42,522 nucleotides of DNA from Marinilabiliales bacterium. Its GTDB lineage: Bacteria > Bacteroidota > Bacteroidia > Bacteroidales > F082. Position 1 is the stretch's first letter, and the number at the start of each line of letters is the position of its first letter. Shown here in pieces: positions 1-10,358 of this stretch. The position numbers and the translations under genes were made by a program. A model generated the notes under the pieces. The model had not been told where the DNA came from and searched no databases. It worked only from the letters and a program-made list of their open reading frames with translations. Location: positions 1-42,522 of the forward strand of contig PKTD01000241.1 in NCBI GenBank assembly GCA_002869315.1, read 5' to 3'.

Positions 1-32
1 ACCGTCACCCCATTCGTCACCTAAAAAAACAG

Positions 33-63
33 AACCCTTGCAAATATATTATCTACAAGGGTT
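33..63 (-). terminator. Rho-independent terminator downstream of tRNA-Leu
   Basis: Inverted repeat AACCCTTG (33-40) / CAAGGGTT (56-63); on the minus strand it is followed by a T-tract (CTGTTTTTTTAGG). Confidence 0.75.
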
Positions 64-78
64 TCTGATCACGCTAAG

Positions 79-163
79 TACTCGAGGCGGGACTTGAACC
101 CGCACGACCGCAATGGTCATTGGATTTTAAGTCCAACGTGTCTACCAATTCCACCACTCGAGC
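79..163 (-). tRNA. tRNA-Leu (anticodon TAA)
   Basis: Reverse complement GCTCGAGTGGTGGAATTGGTAGACACGTTGGACTTAAAATCCAATG...GGTTCAAGTCCCGCCTCGAGTA: acceptor stem, GGTAGACA D-loop, TAA anticodon, long variable arm, GTTCAAGTCC T-arm. Confidence 0.95.
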
Positions 164-176
164 AGAATATTTTCAA

Positions 177-212
177 GAAAAAAACCCGATCCCCAAATTC
201 CGGATATCGGGT
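177..212 (-). terminator. Rho-independent terminator between the two tRNAs
   Basis: Stem ACCCGAT (184-190) / ATCGGGT (206-212) followed on the minus strand by a T7 tract (ATCGGGTTTTTTTC). Confidence 0.75.
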
Positions 213-217
213 CTTGT

Positions 218-291
<74 letters not shown>

Positions 292-384
292 ATCAAAAAT
301 TTCGACTATTAGCCTCATTTTTGGAGGTGCAAATGTAAAACTTTTTTCAATAAACAAACAAAAAAATTGATTTTTTTTTGCTTT

Positions 385-3000
385 TTACCCACCTAGTAGT
401 TTTTTTATCTCATTTAACTTCATAAGAGCCTCCACAGGAGTTAGTGTATCAATATTGGTGCTTAATATATCATCCTTAATCTGATGTAATAAAGGATCAT
501 CCAATTGTATAAAACTCAACTGGAAATCATCTGCCTTTGGCAAACTCTTTACTTTTTGATTCAACTCATGATTATTTCTGCTTTTTTCCAAAACAGCCAG
601 CATTTCTTTTGCCTTAGCCAAAACGCTTCTCGGCATACCGGCCATTTCAGCAACGTGAATCCCGAAACTATGCTCACTGCCTCCGCTTTTCAGTTTTCTG
701 AGAAAGATAATTTTGTTGCCTATCTCTTTTATGGCGATGTGATAATTTTTTATCCTTTCCATAGTCGAAGCCATGGAATTTAACTCATGATAATGCGTTG
801 CAAAAAGAACTTTTGGACGGAAAGCACCATGATTATGCAAAAATTCTGTAATCGACCATGCTATGGAGATTCCGTCATAAGTACTTGTTCCTCTTCCTAT
901 TTCATCTAAAAGTATCAGGCTTCTGTTGGAAATATTATTTAGAATACTGGCTGTTTCATTCATCTCCACCATAAAAGTTGATTCGCCGGAAGAAATATTG
1001 TCGGAAGCACCAACACGTGTAAAAATTTTGTCAACTAATCCGATTTCAGCCTTTCTGGCTGGAACAAAACAACCAATCTGTGCCATCAAAACTATTAAAG
1101 CCGTTTGCCGCAACAATGCTGATTTACCCGACATATTTGGCCCTGTAAGTATTATTATCTGCTGACTTTCATTATCCAGGAAAATATTGTTGGCAACGAA
1201 AGATTCACCAACTTTCATATTTTGCTCGATTACGGCATGGCGGCCTGATTCAATATTTATTGAGTAGCCTTCATTAAGTTCTGGTTTATTATATTTATTT
1301 TCCTTGCTGACAACTGCAAAAGATAATAAACAATCGAGTGCTGCTACTACGGAAGCATCAATTTGTATTTGCTTAACAAATTCAGATGCAAAAATTACTA
1401 TCTCATCAAATAGTTTTTGTTCCAATACCTGAATTTTCTCTTCAGCACCTAGAATTTTCTGCTCATATTCTTTTAATTCTTCGGTAATATATCTTTCCGA
1501 TCCTGTGAGAGTTTGCTTTCGATGCCACTCAACCGGAACTTTATCTTTATGTACATTGGTAACCTCCAGATAATATCCAAAAACATTATTATAACCTATT
1601 TTAAGAGATGGTATTCCAGTGTTTGCAGATTCTCTTTCCTGAATTTTCTTAAGGAAGTCTTTACCTGAAAAGGCAATATTCCTGAGTTCGTCTAGTTCGG
1701 CGGAAACTCCTTCAGAAATTACTTTTCCTTTGCCAATTGACATAGGTGGCTCTTCTTCAAGTGAAGTTTTTAATTTCTGGATAAGGCTTTCGCATTGATT
1801 CAACTGGTCGCCCATTTTTATAAGTTGGTCGAAATTGCTTGCCGAAATACTTGATTTTATTTCCTCAACAGCCTTAAGTGATCTTAATAACTGAGCTAGT
1901 TCCCTTGGATTTATCCTTGCCGTTGCAACCTTTGAAATTAGCCGTTCAAGATCACCAATTTTTTTAATGTGGGTTAAAACCTGATTTTTAAGTTTTTCAT
2001 TTTTCGTAAAAAACTCAACAACATCAAGTCTCGATTCTATTTTGGTTTTGTCCTTTAATGGCATGCTTATCCATCTGCGCAGCATGCGCGCTCCCATAGG
2101 GGATTCTGTTTTGTCTATGACATCAATTAAGGACATGCCATCAGGATTTAAACTGAACAGAAGTTCCAGATTCCTCATAGTAAACCTGTCGAGCCAGACA
2201 TAGTTGCCTTCGTCAAGCCGACTGATACCATTAATATGGTCTAACTTATCATGATGTGTTTCAAAAAGATAATGCAGAACTGCTCCTGCAGCAATAATTC
2301 CCAAAGGCATATTTTCAATTCCAAAACCTTTCAAAGATGTGGTATTGAAATGCTTTATCAACAGTTCATCTGCAAACTCATTGGCAAATACCCAGTCGTC
2401 GAAAACAGAAATGTAAAAACTATCTCCAAACCGCTCAATGAATTTATTTCTCTTTTGTCTCTGAACAACAACCTCAGAGGGCTGCAATCCTTGTATAAGT
2501 TTGTCGATATACTCATTATTACCTTCTGCAATAAAAAATTCTCCCGTTGATATATCTAAAAATGCTATACCATTATTTCCGGTTTCCTGATGTATGGCTG
2601 CCAGAAAATTATTTTTCTTTTGCTCGAGTACATTGTCATTAAGGGAAACTCCCGGCGTAACCAGTTCTGTAACACCTCTTTTTACAATTTTTTTTGCCAG
2701 TTTGGGATCTTCCAATTGGTCACAAATTGCTACTCTATAGCCTGCTCTTACAAGTTTCGGCAGATATGAGTCCAGTGAATGGTGAGGAAATCCAGCAAGC
2801 TCAACATAAGCAGCAGCGCCATTTCTTCTTTTTGTTAAAACAATACCCAGGGCTTTGGAAGTATTTATAGCATCTTCTCCAAAAGTTTCATAGAAATCAC
2901 CTACCCTAAACAGCAATAACGCATCTGGATATTTAGCCTTGATGTTATTATACTGCTTCATCAAAGGCGTTTCGGCATATTTTTTCTCAGATTTCGACAT
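385..3000 (-). CDS. mutS: DNA mismatch repair protein MutS
   Basis: Contains TPLMKQYNNIKAKYPDALLLFRVGDFYETFGEDA, Walker A TGPNMSGKSALLRQ, and LLDEIGRGTSTYDGISIAW. Start taken at internal MSKSEKKY; the ORF extends to 3042. Confidence 0.97.
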   Translation of the reverse strand: MSKSEKKYAETPLMKQYNNIKAKYPDALLLFRVGDFYETFGEDAINTSKALGIVLTKRRNGAAAYVELAGFPHHSLDSYLPKLVRAGYRVAICDQLEDPKLAKKIVKRGVTELVTPGVSLNDNVLEQKKNNFLAAIHQETGNNGIAFLDISTGEFFIAEGNNEYIDKLIQGLQPSEVVVQRQKRNKFIERFGDSFYISVFDDWVFANEFADELLIKHFNTTSLKGFGIENMPLGIIAAGAVLHYLFETHHDKLDHINGISRLDEGNYVWLDRFTMRNLELLFSLNPDGMSLIDVIDKTESPMGARMLRRWISMPLKDKTKIESRLDVVEFFTKNEKLKNQVLTHIKKIGDLERLISKVATARINPRELAQLLRSLKAVEEIKSSISASNFDQLIKMGDQLNQCESLIQKLKTSLEEEPPMSIGKGKVISEGVSAELDELRNIAFSGKDFLKKIQERESANTGIPSLKIGYNNVFGYYLEVTNVHKDKVPVEWHRKQTLTGSERYITEELKEYEQKILGAEEKIQVLEQKLFDEIVIFASEFVKQIQIDASVVAALDCLLSFAVVSKENKYNKPELNEGYSINIESGRHAVIEQNMKVGESFVANNIFLDNESQQIIILTGPNMSGKSALLRQTALIVLMAQIGCFVPARKAEIGLVDKIFTRVGASDNISSGESTFMVEMNETASILNNISNRSLILLDEIGRGTSTYDGISIAWSITEFLHNHGAFRPKVLFATHYHELNSMASTMERIKNYHIAIKEIGNKIIFLRKLKSGGSEHSFGIHVAEMAGMPRSVLAKAKEMLAVLEKSRNNHELNQKVKSLPKADDFQLSFIQLDDPLLHQIKDDILSTNIDTLTPVEALMKLNEIKKLLGG

Positions 3001-3076
3001 AAGAGAACACAAAAATATAAAATGACTAATGTTATTCCACATTTTTTAATTTTGCTTTTCAACAAATTGCTGATTA

Positions 3077-3625
3077 ATGAGAAAACTTAAGTTAGATGAG
3101 TTAAACCGGATAAGTGTTAAGGATTTTAAAGAGGCTGAGAAATTGCCTCTGGTAGTGGTACTTGATAATATCAGAAGTTTAAATAATATAGGTTCGATTT
3201 TCAGAACTGCAGATGGTTTTAGAGTTGAAAAAATTCACCTTTGCGGCATAACAGCATGTCCTCCACACAGGGATATTCAGAAAACGGCCCTCGGAGCTAC
3301 CGATTCAGTGGAATGGAAATATTTTGATAGCACACTGGATTCCATCCATGAATTAAAAAAAGAGGGCTATATAATACTATGTTTGGAACAGGTAGAAAAC
3401 AGCACTTATTTACACGATTTTCAACCCCAAAAAAACTCCAAATATGCCCTTGTTTTGGGCAATGAGGTCAAGGGTGTTGATGACCTAATTATTGAAAAAT
3501 CGGATTTTTATATTGAGATTTTGCAGATCGGCACCAAACATTCATTTAATGTGACCATAAGTGCAGGAATTGCAATTTACGACATAGCCCTGAAACTCAA
3601 ATATTTAGATTTAACGAAACTTTAA
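3077..3625 (+). CDS. SpoU/TrmH-family RNA 2'-O-methyltransferase
   Basis: LVVVLDNIRSLNNIGSIFRTADGF, ALVLGNEVKGVDD and HSFNVTISAGIAIYDIAL motifs of the SPOUT/TrmH fold. Confidence 0.92.
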   Translation: MRKLKLDELNRISVKDFKEAEKLPLVVVLDNIRSLNNIGSIFRTADGFRVEKIHLCGITACPPHRDIQKTALGATDSVEWKYFDSTLDSIHELKKEGYIILCLEQVENSTYLHDFQPQKNSKYALVLGNEVKGVDDLIIEKSDFYIEILQIGTKHSFNVTISAGIAIYDIALKLKYLDLTKL

Positions 3626-3657
3626 CTTTATTCTCACGTAAAAAAGAATTAAAAATA

Positions 3658-3687
3658 TTGTTTTAGAATTATTTTGTAGTAATTTTG
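3658..3687 (+). promoter_or_regulatory. Bacteroidetes-type promoter of the OmpA/TPR gene
   Basis: TTG (3658-3660), 19-bp spacer, TAATTTTG (3680-3687), matching TTG-N19-TAnnTTTG. Confidence 0.6.
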
Positions 3688-3767
3688 CATTTACCAAAAC
3701 CACGTTATTTCAAATTTTTAATATATTTGTAAATAATAATTTTATTTTGATAATAATTTATAAAATC

Positions 3768-6248
3768 ATGAAAAGAGTTTATTCTATTTTAACAAGCGTA
3801 TTTTTTCTAAGCATGATGATCCTACCGATGTCTTTTTACGGACAGGAGGAAGGAACAGATGATACTAAGAAAGAAGTGAAGAGTGCAAGTTTTAGTCCCT
3901 ACATTTTTGTGCAAGGGCAGTTTGGAACCAGTTGGTTTTATGGTGACTTAGCCAGATACCAATTTGCACCTGATTTGGAAAACACACAAGTGAGTGGTGG
4001 TTTTGGTGGAGGTTACCAATTCCTACCATGGTTAAATGCTCAAATGAATCTATTGAGAGGCTTTAATAGTGCTCACAGAAAAGTTATAACACCTAAAAAT
4101 GCCATAGGTACGGGAGCAGGTACATCTCAGGATATGAAGATGGATATGGATTACTGGAGTGGCGATATCATGTTGGGTATCAATGTTTCAAATCTATTGG
4201 CAGGTTATAAAGATCGATTAGTTACATTCGGTCTTCATGGTGGTGTTGGTCAAACACAGTTTAATTCCAGAACTTATGATGGAATTACAGGTGCGCGACT
4301 TGCAGGTAGAGGAAAATATGCTCCAGCAGGATCTACAGCTGAAGGTAAAGGGTTAGCTAAGCGTAAGGTTGCATTAACTGTGCCTGTAGGTGCTGATTTA
4401 AACTTTGCTGTTTCAGAAAAGTTTGATGTATTTGGTAAATATACTTATACCTGTATGGCAACTGATTGGGCAGACAATGTAATTCATGGTGAAATGGCTG
4501 TGAAAAATGACGCTTATTCTCAGTTAAGTTTAGGTTTGAGATATAAGTTTATCAGCAAGAGCCCAGCAAAGATGGCAAATAACTTCGATAAAGTTGAGTT
4601 AATGGCTGTTCCTAATCCACTTGAAGAAAGAGGAGATTCAGTAGCAGTTACTATTAAAGGTACTTTCCCTCCAAAATATTTCATTGAGAATGGTGTAATG
4701 TGTTTTACTCCTGTATTGAAATATGAAGGCGGTGAAACTGCTTTCGAACCTATGAAGTTTAAAGGTGAAGATGTAGAAGGTGACGGAACATTAATTTCAT
4801 ATAAGAATGGTGGTTCTTTCGTTTATACAGGAAAGATTCCTTATAAAGAAGGCATGGAAGTTTCAGAACTTTATGTAGCCCCTGTTATATATAATAACAA
4901 TGGAACGGAATATACTGATTGTGATGAAGCATTAGCAAACGCTCCTAAAGCAGTTCAAGCTGAGCCTAGAAAACTTGCTGATGGTGTTATTCACCTTTCA
5001 AAATTTGTTCGTCATAATGAGTCAGAAATTGTTGCACCTCATGGATATGAGTTAGAAACAGTTATTACTCAAACAGCTGATATTTATTTCCAGGTTAACC
5101 TTGCATATCTTAACAAGCGTTTACCTCTGAATAAAGATGAAGCAAATAAAGAAAAACTTGCTAATTCAACTATGGACATAGAAAATGGATGGGCAGTTAA
5201 AAATATTACTATCAACGGTTGGGCATCTCCTGAAGGAGAAGAGACTTTCAACGAAGGCCTTTCAATGAAGCGTGCTCAAACTGCTGAGAAGTTTATGAAG
5301 AAGAAAATTGGAGAAGATGCCGAGAATATGACATTTGTACTCAATGGTAATGGTCCTGATTGGAATGGATTCATGACTGCCGTTGAAGGTTCACAGATTG
5401 CTGATAAGAATGCAATCATCAATGTTGTTAACTCTGCAGATGCCAGCAAAAAAGAAGAAGAAATTCGCAATATGATTCTTATTTATCCTGAATTAGAGCG
5501 TGATATTCTTCCTCCATTACGTCGTGCTGAAATAAATGTAAATACATATGAGCCTAAGAAGCCAGCTGCTCAGATTGCTGAATTTGCTACTTCTGATCCT
5601 GCTCAGCTTTCAGTAAACGAAATATTATATGCTGCAACATTAACTGATGATCTTAATACTAAGAAACAAGTTTATGCTAATGCAATGAACCAATATCCAA
5701 AATGCTGGAGAGCAGTTAATAATGCTGCCGCCATCGAATTGGAAATGGGTAATGTAGATGCTGCAAAAGAATTATTGGCAAAAGCACTGGAGATGAATGA
5801 AAATTCTTCAGAGGTGTATAACAATATGGGAATTGTTGCTCTGCATGAAGGAGACTTCAATGCAGCAGAAGAGGCATTTACTAAAGCTCAGGATTTAGGT
5901 GCTGACGTAACTTATAATATGGGTGTTACCAAACTTTATCAAGGCGATTATGCCAAAGCAGAAGGTTTACTAGCAAATGCTGGTTGTGATTTCAACCGCG
6001 GTTTAGCTCAGTTATTAAATAGTAACTATAGCGGAGCACAAAAGACTTTCTCTTGTGTTGAACCTCAGGATGCAGAAACTATCTACATTCAGGCAGTTGC
6101 GGCTTCAATGAATAATGATAAAGAATCTACACTTAAGTATTTAGGAGAAGCTATTAAAGCAGATGCTAAGTATAAGAAATGTGCAACTAATGATATGGTA
6201 TTCTTAAAGTATCGCGATGATGCAAGTTTCCAGGCTTTAATAAAGTAA
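3768..6248 (+). CDS. Outer-membrane beta-barrel protein with OmpA-like region and C-terminal TPR repeats
   Basis: Signal peptide (MKRVYSILTSVFFLSMMILPMSFYGQ), barrel-like N-terminus, OmpA-like stretch ITINGWASPEGEETFNEGLSMKRAQTAEKFM, TPRs (AKELLAKALEMNENSSEVYNNMGIVALHEGDFNAAEEAFTKAQDLG). Confidence 0.8.
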   Translation: MKRVYSILTSVFFLSMMILPMSFYGQEEGTDDTKKEVKSASFSPYIFVQGQFGTSWFYGDLARYQFAPDLENTQVSGGFGGGYQFLPWLNAQMNLLRGFNSAHRKVITPKNAIGTGAGTSQDMKMDMDYWSGDIMLGINVSNLLAGYKDRLVTFGLHGGVGQTQFNSRTYDGITGARLAGRGKYAPAGSTAEGKGLAKRKVALTVPVGADLNFAVSEKFDVFGKYTYTCMATDWADNVIHGEMAVKNDAYSQLSLGLRYKFISKSPAKMANNFDKVELMAVPNPLEERGDSVAVTIKGTFPPKYFIENGVMCFTPVLKYEGGETAFEPMKFKGEDVEGDGTLISYKNGGSFVYTGKIPYKEGMEVSELYVAPVIYNNNGTEYTDCDEALANAPKAVQAEPRKLADGVIHLSKFVRHNESEIVAPHGYELETVITQTADIYFQVNLAYLNKRLPLNKDEANKEKLANSTMDIENGWAVKNITINGWASPEGEETFNEGLSMKRAQTAEKFMKKKIGEDAENMTFVLNGNGPDWNGFMTAVEGSQIADKNAIINVVNSADASKKEEEIRNMILIYPELERDILPPLRRAEINVNTYEPKKPAAQIAEFATSDPAQLSVNEILYAATLTDDLNTKKQVYANAMNQYPKCWRAVNNAAAIELEMGNVDAAKELLAKALEMNENSSEVYNNMGIVALHEGDFNAAEEAFTKAQDLGADVTYNMGVTKLYQGDYAKAEGLLANAGCDFNRGLAQLLNSNYSGAQKTFSCVEPQDAETIYIQAVAASMNNDKESTLKYLGEAIKADAKYKKCATNDMVFLKYRDDASFQALIK

Positions 6249-6273
6249 AATAGAATAAATTATTATAAAGAAA

Positions 6274-6306
6274 AACCCGGCTTCTTTTTGAAGTCGGGTT
6301 TTTTAT
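6274..6306 (+). terminator. Rho-independent terminator
   Basis: AACCCGGCTTC / GAAGTCGGGTT hairpin followed by T-tract, just after the 6248 stop. Confidence 0.8.
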
Positions 6307-6357
6307 TTTTTGTGAATTAATTATACTAGAGCATTGAAATACCCAGAATTGTAAAAA

Positions 6358-6990
6358 TTAAAATGTGATTCTGTGAACGCCCTTAGTATAATCTTTATTT
6401 AAGGTATCAATAATTGTTTGATAGTCATCCATATTATGAACAAAATCCAGATTATTGGTGTCCAGTATTAGTATCCTCATATCTCTTTGTTGATTCATAA
6501 AATCGAAATAACCACTCTGTATCCTGTCGAGATAGTCATTTCCAATTTCCTGCTCATAGGGCCTTCCACGTTCTTTAATATTCTGTTGTAGTCGGGGAGT
6601 ATCAACATATAAGAATACAAATAAATCAGGTTTAGGTAATTGAGTATGGATAATTTGAAAGAATCTGTTATATAATTTTAATTCATCTGCCGCAAGTGTT
6701 TTGCCGGCAAAAATTAATGACTTTATGATATAATAATCTGAGATGGTAAAGGTTTTAAACAAATCTCTATCACCTAATTGATCTTTGAGTTGTTGAAATC
6801 TGGATGCTAAAAATGACATTTCCAATGGAAAAGCATATTTGTCAGGTTCCTTATAAAATTTAGGTAAAAAAGCATTGTCCTCAAACTGTTCGAGTATGAG
6901 TTTAGCATTAAAATCTTTAGCTATCATTTTCGACAGGCTTGTTTTGCCGGCACCTATATTTCCCTCTATGGCTATAAAATTATAGTTCAT
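6358..6990 (-). CDS. Deoxynucleoside kinase
   Basis: N-terminal P-loop FIAIEGNIGAGKTSLSKMIA; DLFVFLYVDTPRLQQNIKERGRPYEQ lid region. Confidence 0.92.
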   Translation of the reverse strand: MNYNFIAIEGNIGAGKTSLSKMIAKDFNAKLILEQFEDNAFLPKFYKEPDKYAFPLEMSFLASRFQQLKDQLGDRDLFKTFTISDYYIIKSLIFAGKTLAADELKLYNRFFQIIHTQLPKPDLFVFLYVDTPRLQQNIKERGRPYEQEIGNDYLDRIQSGYFDFMNQQRDMRILILDTNNLDFVHNMDDYQTIIDTLNKDYTKGVHRITF

Positions 6991-6993
6991 TAT

Positions 6994-7488
6994 TTATATG
7001 CTATTCACTTTTGATTCATCACTGCATTCATCCAGTAACTTAAGGTTAGTTTTATTAAATATTGGATGAACATAATAAGGAGCAATCTCACATAAAGGTT
7101 CCAAAACAAATTTTCTGAATTGTAAACGCGGATGCGGAATAATTAAGTCCTTTTCGTTTATTATATCATTATTGAAGTAGATAATATCAGCATCCAGTGT
7201 TCTGGATGAATATCCTTGTGATTTATTTCGCTTCCTTCCCAACTCCATTTCTATCTCCAGTAAACTATTCAATAATTCATTGGCTGAATAATTTGTTTCT
7301 ACCTTTAAAAGGATATTCAGAAAGTTGTTTTCCGATTCAAATCCCCAGGCTTCAGTTTCATATATTGCCGATTTATTTGAAATATATCCTGACTTTAAAT
7401 TAATTTTCTCCTCTGCTTCTTGTAAAAAAGACTTGCGTGGTTCAATATTTCCACCTAATAAAACAAAAGCGGTATTTTTATAAGACAT
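6994..7488 (-). CDS. folK: 2-amino-4-hydroxy-6-hydroxymethyldihydropteridine pyrophosphokinase
   Basis: FVLLGGNIEPRK, EIEMELGRKRNKSQGYSSRTLDADIIYF and IIPHPRLQFRKFVLEPLCEIAP motifs of HPPK. Confidence 0.95.
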   Translation of the reverse strand: MSYKNTAFVLLGGNIEPRKSFLQEAEEKINLKSGYISNKSAIYETEAWGFESENNFLNILLKVETNYSANELLNSLLEIEMELGRKRNKSQGYSSRTLDADIIYFNNDIINEKDLIIPHPRLQFRKFVLEPLCEIAPYYVHPIFNKTNLKLLDECSDESKVNSI

Positions 7489-7566
7489 CAGAAAAAATTA
7501 ACTATGACAAAATTAAAAATTAGCCTAGTATAATTTTAAAAGATGATAATTATTTATTAAGAAAAT

Positions 7567-8319
7567 TTATTTGGCAGAATTGTAATTATAGTTTTCAATT
7601 CTATTTAGGATATTAGTTATTTTATTACCATAGTTCTTGTCGCTTGCCCATTTTCCAGTGAGATCGTCAACATGTTTTGCACTTCCTCTTTTTACAAATT
7701 TAAAACGACTATCAATAATTTTATTTTTCGGGGCTTTAGTAGTTGCATAAGCCTTAAGGTGTTGAATATGAGCACGTATTCCTTTTCTTTCATCTTCGAA
7801 GGAGAGGCCTTTCACTCCATTTCCTGTAACTCCTAATCCGCAAAAATTATTCTGATGCGGCTGAACGTCTCCACCAAAATTCAGAAAGCCTGTTTCCAAA
7901 CACATCTGGCTAAATGCCACATCATGATTAATACCTTCAATTTTTGATTCTTCATAATAAATTCGTGCTATCTCCTTCGATTTAATAAGGCTTATTTGAG
8001 GATTATTATTATGAAGGTAATAAGCCATTACATCAATGCTAAATCTGCCATCTTGAGCAATTTTTACTGAACTTTTTGTCTTTATAACCTTAGGAATATT
8101 TGTTTCCTTTTTGATATACCTGAGATCGAATGGCTTTAACCCAAATAAATTTGCGGAGTACGATTCCATTAAAAGAGAAGATGTATTAGTAAATTCAACT
8201 TCCGGAATAGTACTTACTGAAAAGGTATAAGAGCCTGAACTCATCAAAAGCATAATAAATGCAAGTAAAATCCCTCTATTAATTCTTGCTTTTGATATAA
8301 TATAGTTTACCTTTTTCAT
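7567..8319 (-). CDS. Glucosaminidase-domain (peptidoglycan hydrolase-like) secreted protein
   Basis: GINHDVAFSQMCLETGFLNFGGDVQPHQNNFCGLGVTG...GIRAHIQHLKAYA, LTGKWASDKNYGNKI typical of the glucosaminidase/LYZ2 family; N-terminal hydrophobic segment. Confidence 0.85.
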   Translation of the reverse strand: MKKVNYIISKARINRGILLAFIMLLMSSGSYTFSVSTIPEVEFTNTSSLLMESYSANLFGLKPFDLRYIKKETNIPKVIKTKSSVKIAQDGRFSIDVMAYYLHNNNPQISLIKSKEIARIYYEESKIEGINHDVAFSQMCLETGFLNFGGDVQPHQNNFCGLGVTGNGVKGLSFEDERKGIRAHIQHLKAYATTKAPKNKIIDSRFKFVKRGSAKHVDDLTGKWASDKNYGNKITNILNRIENYNYNSAK

Positions 8320-8522
8320 GTAAATTTATCTTCAATAAAAGTCATAATTGTTTAGGGAACTTTTGCAAATAGCCCACTTGAATTATCCACAATTTTATGT
8401 TAATATTGTATTTGGTTTATTGGAAAGGCTAAACAGGCAATTCACCGATTAAATTCTACCGTTTACCGAATGATAATATACCAAATTAATTAATTAGCGT
8501 TATTTCGCAAAAAAATAATCTC

Positions 8523-10298
8523 ATGAAACAGTTTTTTAAATTTATGTTCGCCTCTTTTACAGGCACATTATTAACAATTTTAGTAATATTTCTGATTTTT
8601 GCAGGCTTGATATCAAGTATTGTTGCTATGTCAGAAAATGAAAAAGTAACAGTTCAGCCTAATTCAGTTTTACAACTTAACTGGACTACTCCTATCGTTG
8701 ACAGGGCAAGTGATAATCCATTTGATGGATTCGATTTTGCGACTATGGAGTCGAAAAAACCTGCAGGTCTTAACGAAATCCTTAAAACCATTGAAAAGGC
8801 TAAAAATGATAGTAATATTGATGGTATATTTATCGATATGGAATCAATACCGGCTGGTATTGCTACGGTTGAAGAAATCCGTGATAAACTAATTGAATTT
8901 AAAGCGGAAGGTAAATTTATCTTAGCCTATGGCAACTCATATAGCCAAAGCGGATATTATTTTGCAAGTGTTGCAGATGAAATTTATCTTAACCCTAAGG
9001 GAATGGTCTTATTCAAAGGGCTAAATGCAGAATTAATGTTTTTCAAGAATATGCTTGAGAAACTGGATATTGAGATGCAGGTTCTAAGAGGTCCGGATAA
9101 TAAATATAAAAGTGCTGTAGAACCACTTATTAAGGATAAAATGAGTGAGTCAAACCGAGAGCAATACTCTACCCTATTGAATTCTATTTGGGGAAAAATA
9201 TTAATAGAACTTAATGAAAGCAGAGGTTTGAGTATTGAAGACTTAAACTCTATAGCTGATAATCTTGAAGTTACAAACGCTGAAAAAGCAATGGAACTTA
9301 ACTTTGTGGATGGTATAGTTTATAGAGATGAAATTGAAAATAAACTAAAAGAACTTACTGGTAAAAGTGAGGATGAAAAATTAGCATGGATTACTTATTC
9401 TAAATATACTAAAGCCTCCGTAGGTAAAACAAATATTTCTAGAGACAGAGTTGCTGTGATTTATGCAAGCGGTGATATAAAACAGGGATCCAGTGCGCAA
9501 AACTCAATGGGTTCCAAAACAATTGCCAAAGCAATAAAAAAGGCCCGTACCAATGATAATGTAAAAGCAATTGTAATGCGCGTAAACTCTCCTGTTGGAG
9601 ATGCTTTGGCATCAGATGTTATTCGTCGTGAAGTTGCTTTGGCAAAAGAAGCAAAACCATTTATTGTATCTATGGGAGATCTTGCTGCCTCAGGCGGATA
9701 TTGGATTTCAACAAGTGCCGATTATATATTTGCACAGCCCACAACAATAACCGGATCAATAGGAGTATTTGGTGTAATTCCTAATTTCCAGGGTTTGATG
9801 ACAAATAAACTTGGAATTACTTTTGATCAGGTATCCACAAATGAAAATTCAAATTACATAAGCGTTACATCTCAAATGAGTGATTTCCAAAAAGAGAAGT
9901 TAAATGCACAGATAATCGATATTTATGACGACTTTATTGATCTTGTGTCAACTACAAGGGGATTGAAACCTGAGTATGTTGATAGTATTGCAAAAGGGAG
10001 AGTTTGGTCAGGTACTGATGCTTTAAGTATAGGACTTATTGATGAAATTGGAGGACTTGAAGATGCCATAGCATATGCTGCTGAAAAGGCTGACTTAGGG
10101 AGTGATTTCAGATTAAAGGATTATCCTGAAAGGGGAGATGTATTCAAAGAGTTGGTAAGCCAAATTACAGGCGAAGCTAAGGCTAATATTGTAGCTGATG
10201 AACTTGGTGACTATAAAATATACTATGATCAAATTAATACTCTAAAAAATATGAAGGGTGTACAGGCACGACTACCATATTTTTATTCAATTAATTAG
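8523..10298 (+). CDS. sppA: Signal peptide peptidase SppA, 67K-type
   Basis: GPDNKYKSAVEPLIKDKMS (catalytic Lys region), SMGDLAASGGYWISTSADYIFAQPTTITGSIGVFGVIPN (catalytic Ser region), N-terminal TM helix. Confidence 0.95.
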   Translation: MKQFFKFMFASFTGTLLTILVIFLIFAGLISSIVAMSENEKVTVQPNSVLQLNWTTPIVDRASDNPFDGFDFATMESKKPAGLNEILKTIEKAKNDSNIDGIFIDMESIPAGIATVEEIRDKLIEFKAEGKFILAYGNSYSQSGYYFASVADEIYLNPKGMVLFKGLNAELMFFKNMLEKLDIEMQVLRGPDNKYKSAVEPLIKDKMSESNREQYSTLLNSIWGKILIELNESRGLSIEDLNSIADNLEVTNAEKAMELNFVDGIVYRDEIENKLKELTGKSEDEKLAWITYSKYTKASVGKTNISRDRVAVIYASGDIKQGSSAQNSMGSKTIAKAIKKARTNDNVKAIVMRVNSPVGDALASDVIRREVALAKEAKPFIVSMGDLAASGGYWISTSADYIFAQPTTITGSIGVFGVIPNFQGLMTNKLGITFDQVSTNENSNYISVTSQMSDFQKEKLNAQIIDIYDDFIDLVSTTRGLKPEYVDSIAKGRVWSGTDALSIGLIDEIGGLEDAIAYAAEKADLGSDFRLKDYPERGDVFKELVSQITGEAKANIVADELGDYKIYYDQINTLKNMKGVQARLPYFYSIN

Positions 10299-10315
10299 AT
10301 TTATGAATCATTAAT

Positions 10316-10350
10316 AAAAAGGCGAGTTTTCAAGGAAAATTCGCCTTTTT
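10316..10350. terminator. Bidirectional Rho-independent terminator between sppA and the BFD-like gene
   Basis: AAAAAGGCGAGTTTTC / GAAAATTCGCCTTTTT hairpin with A/T tracts on both sides. Confidence 0.8.
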
Positions 10351-10358
10351 TATTTTGT

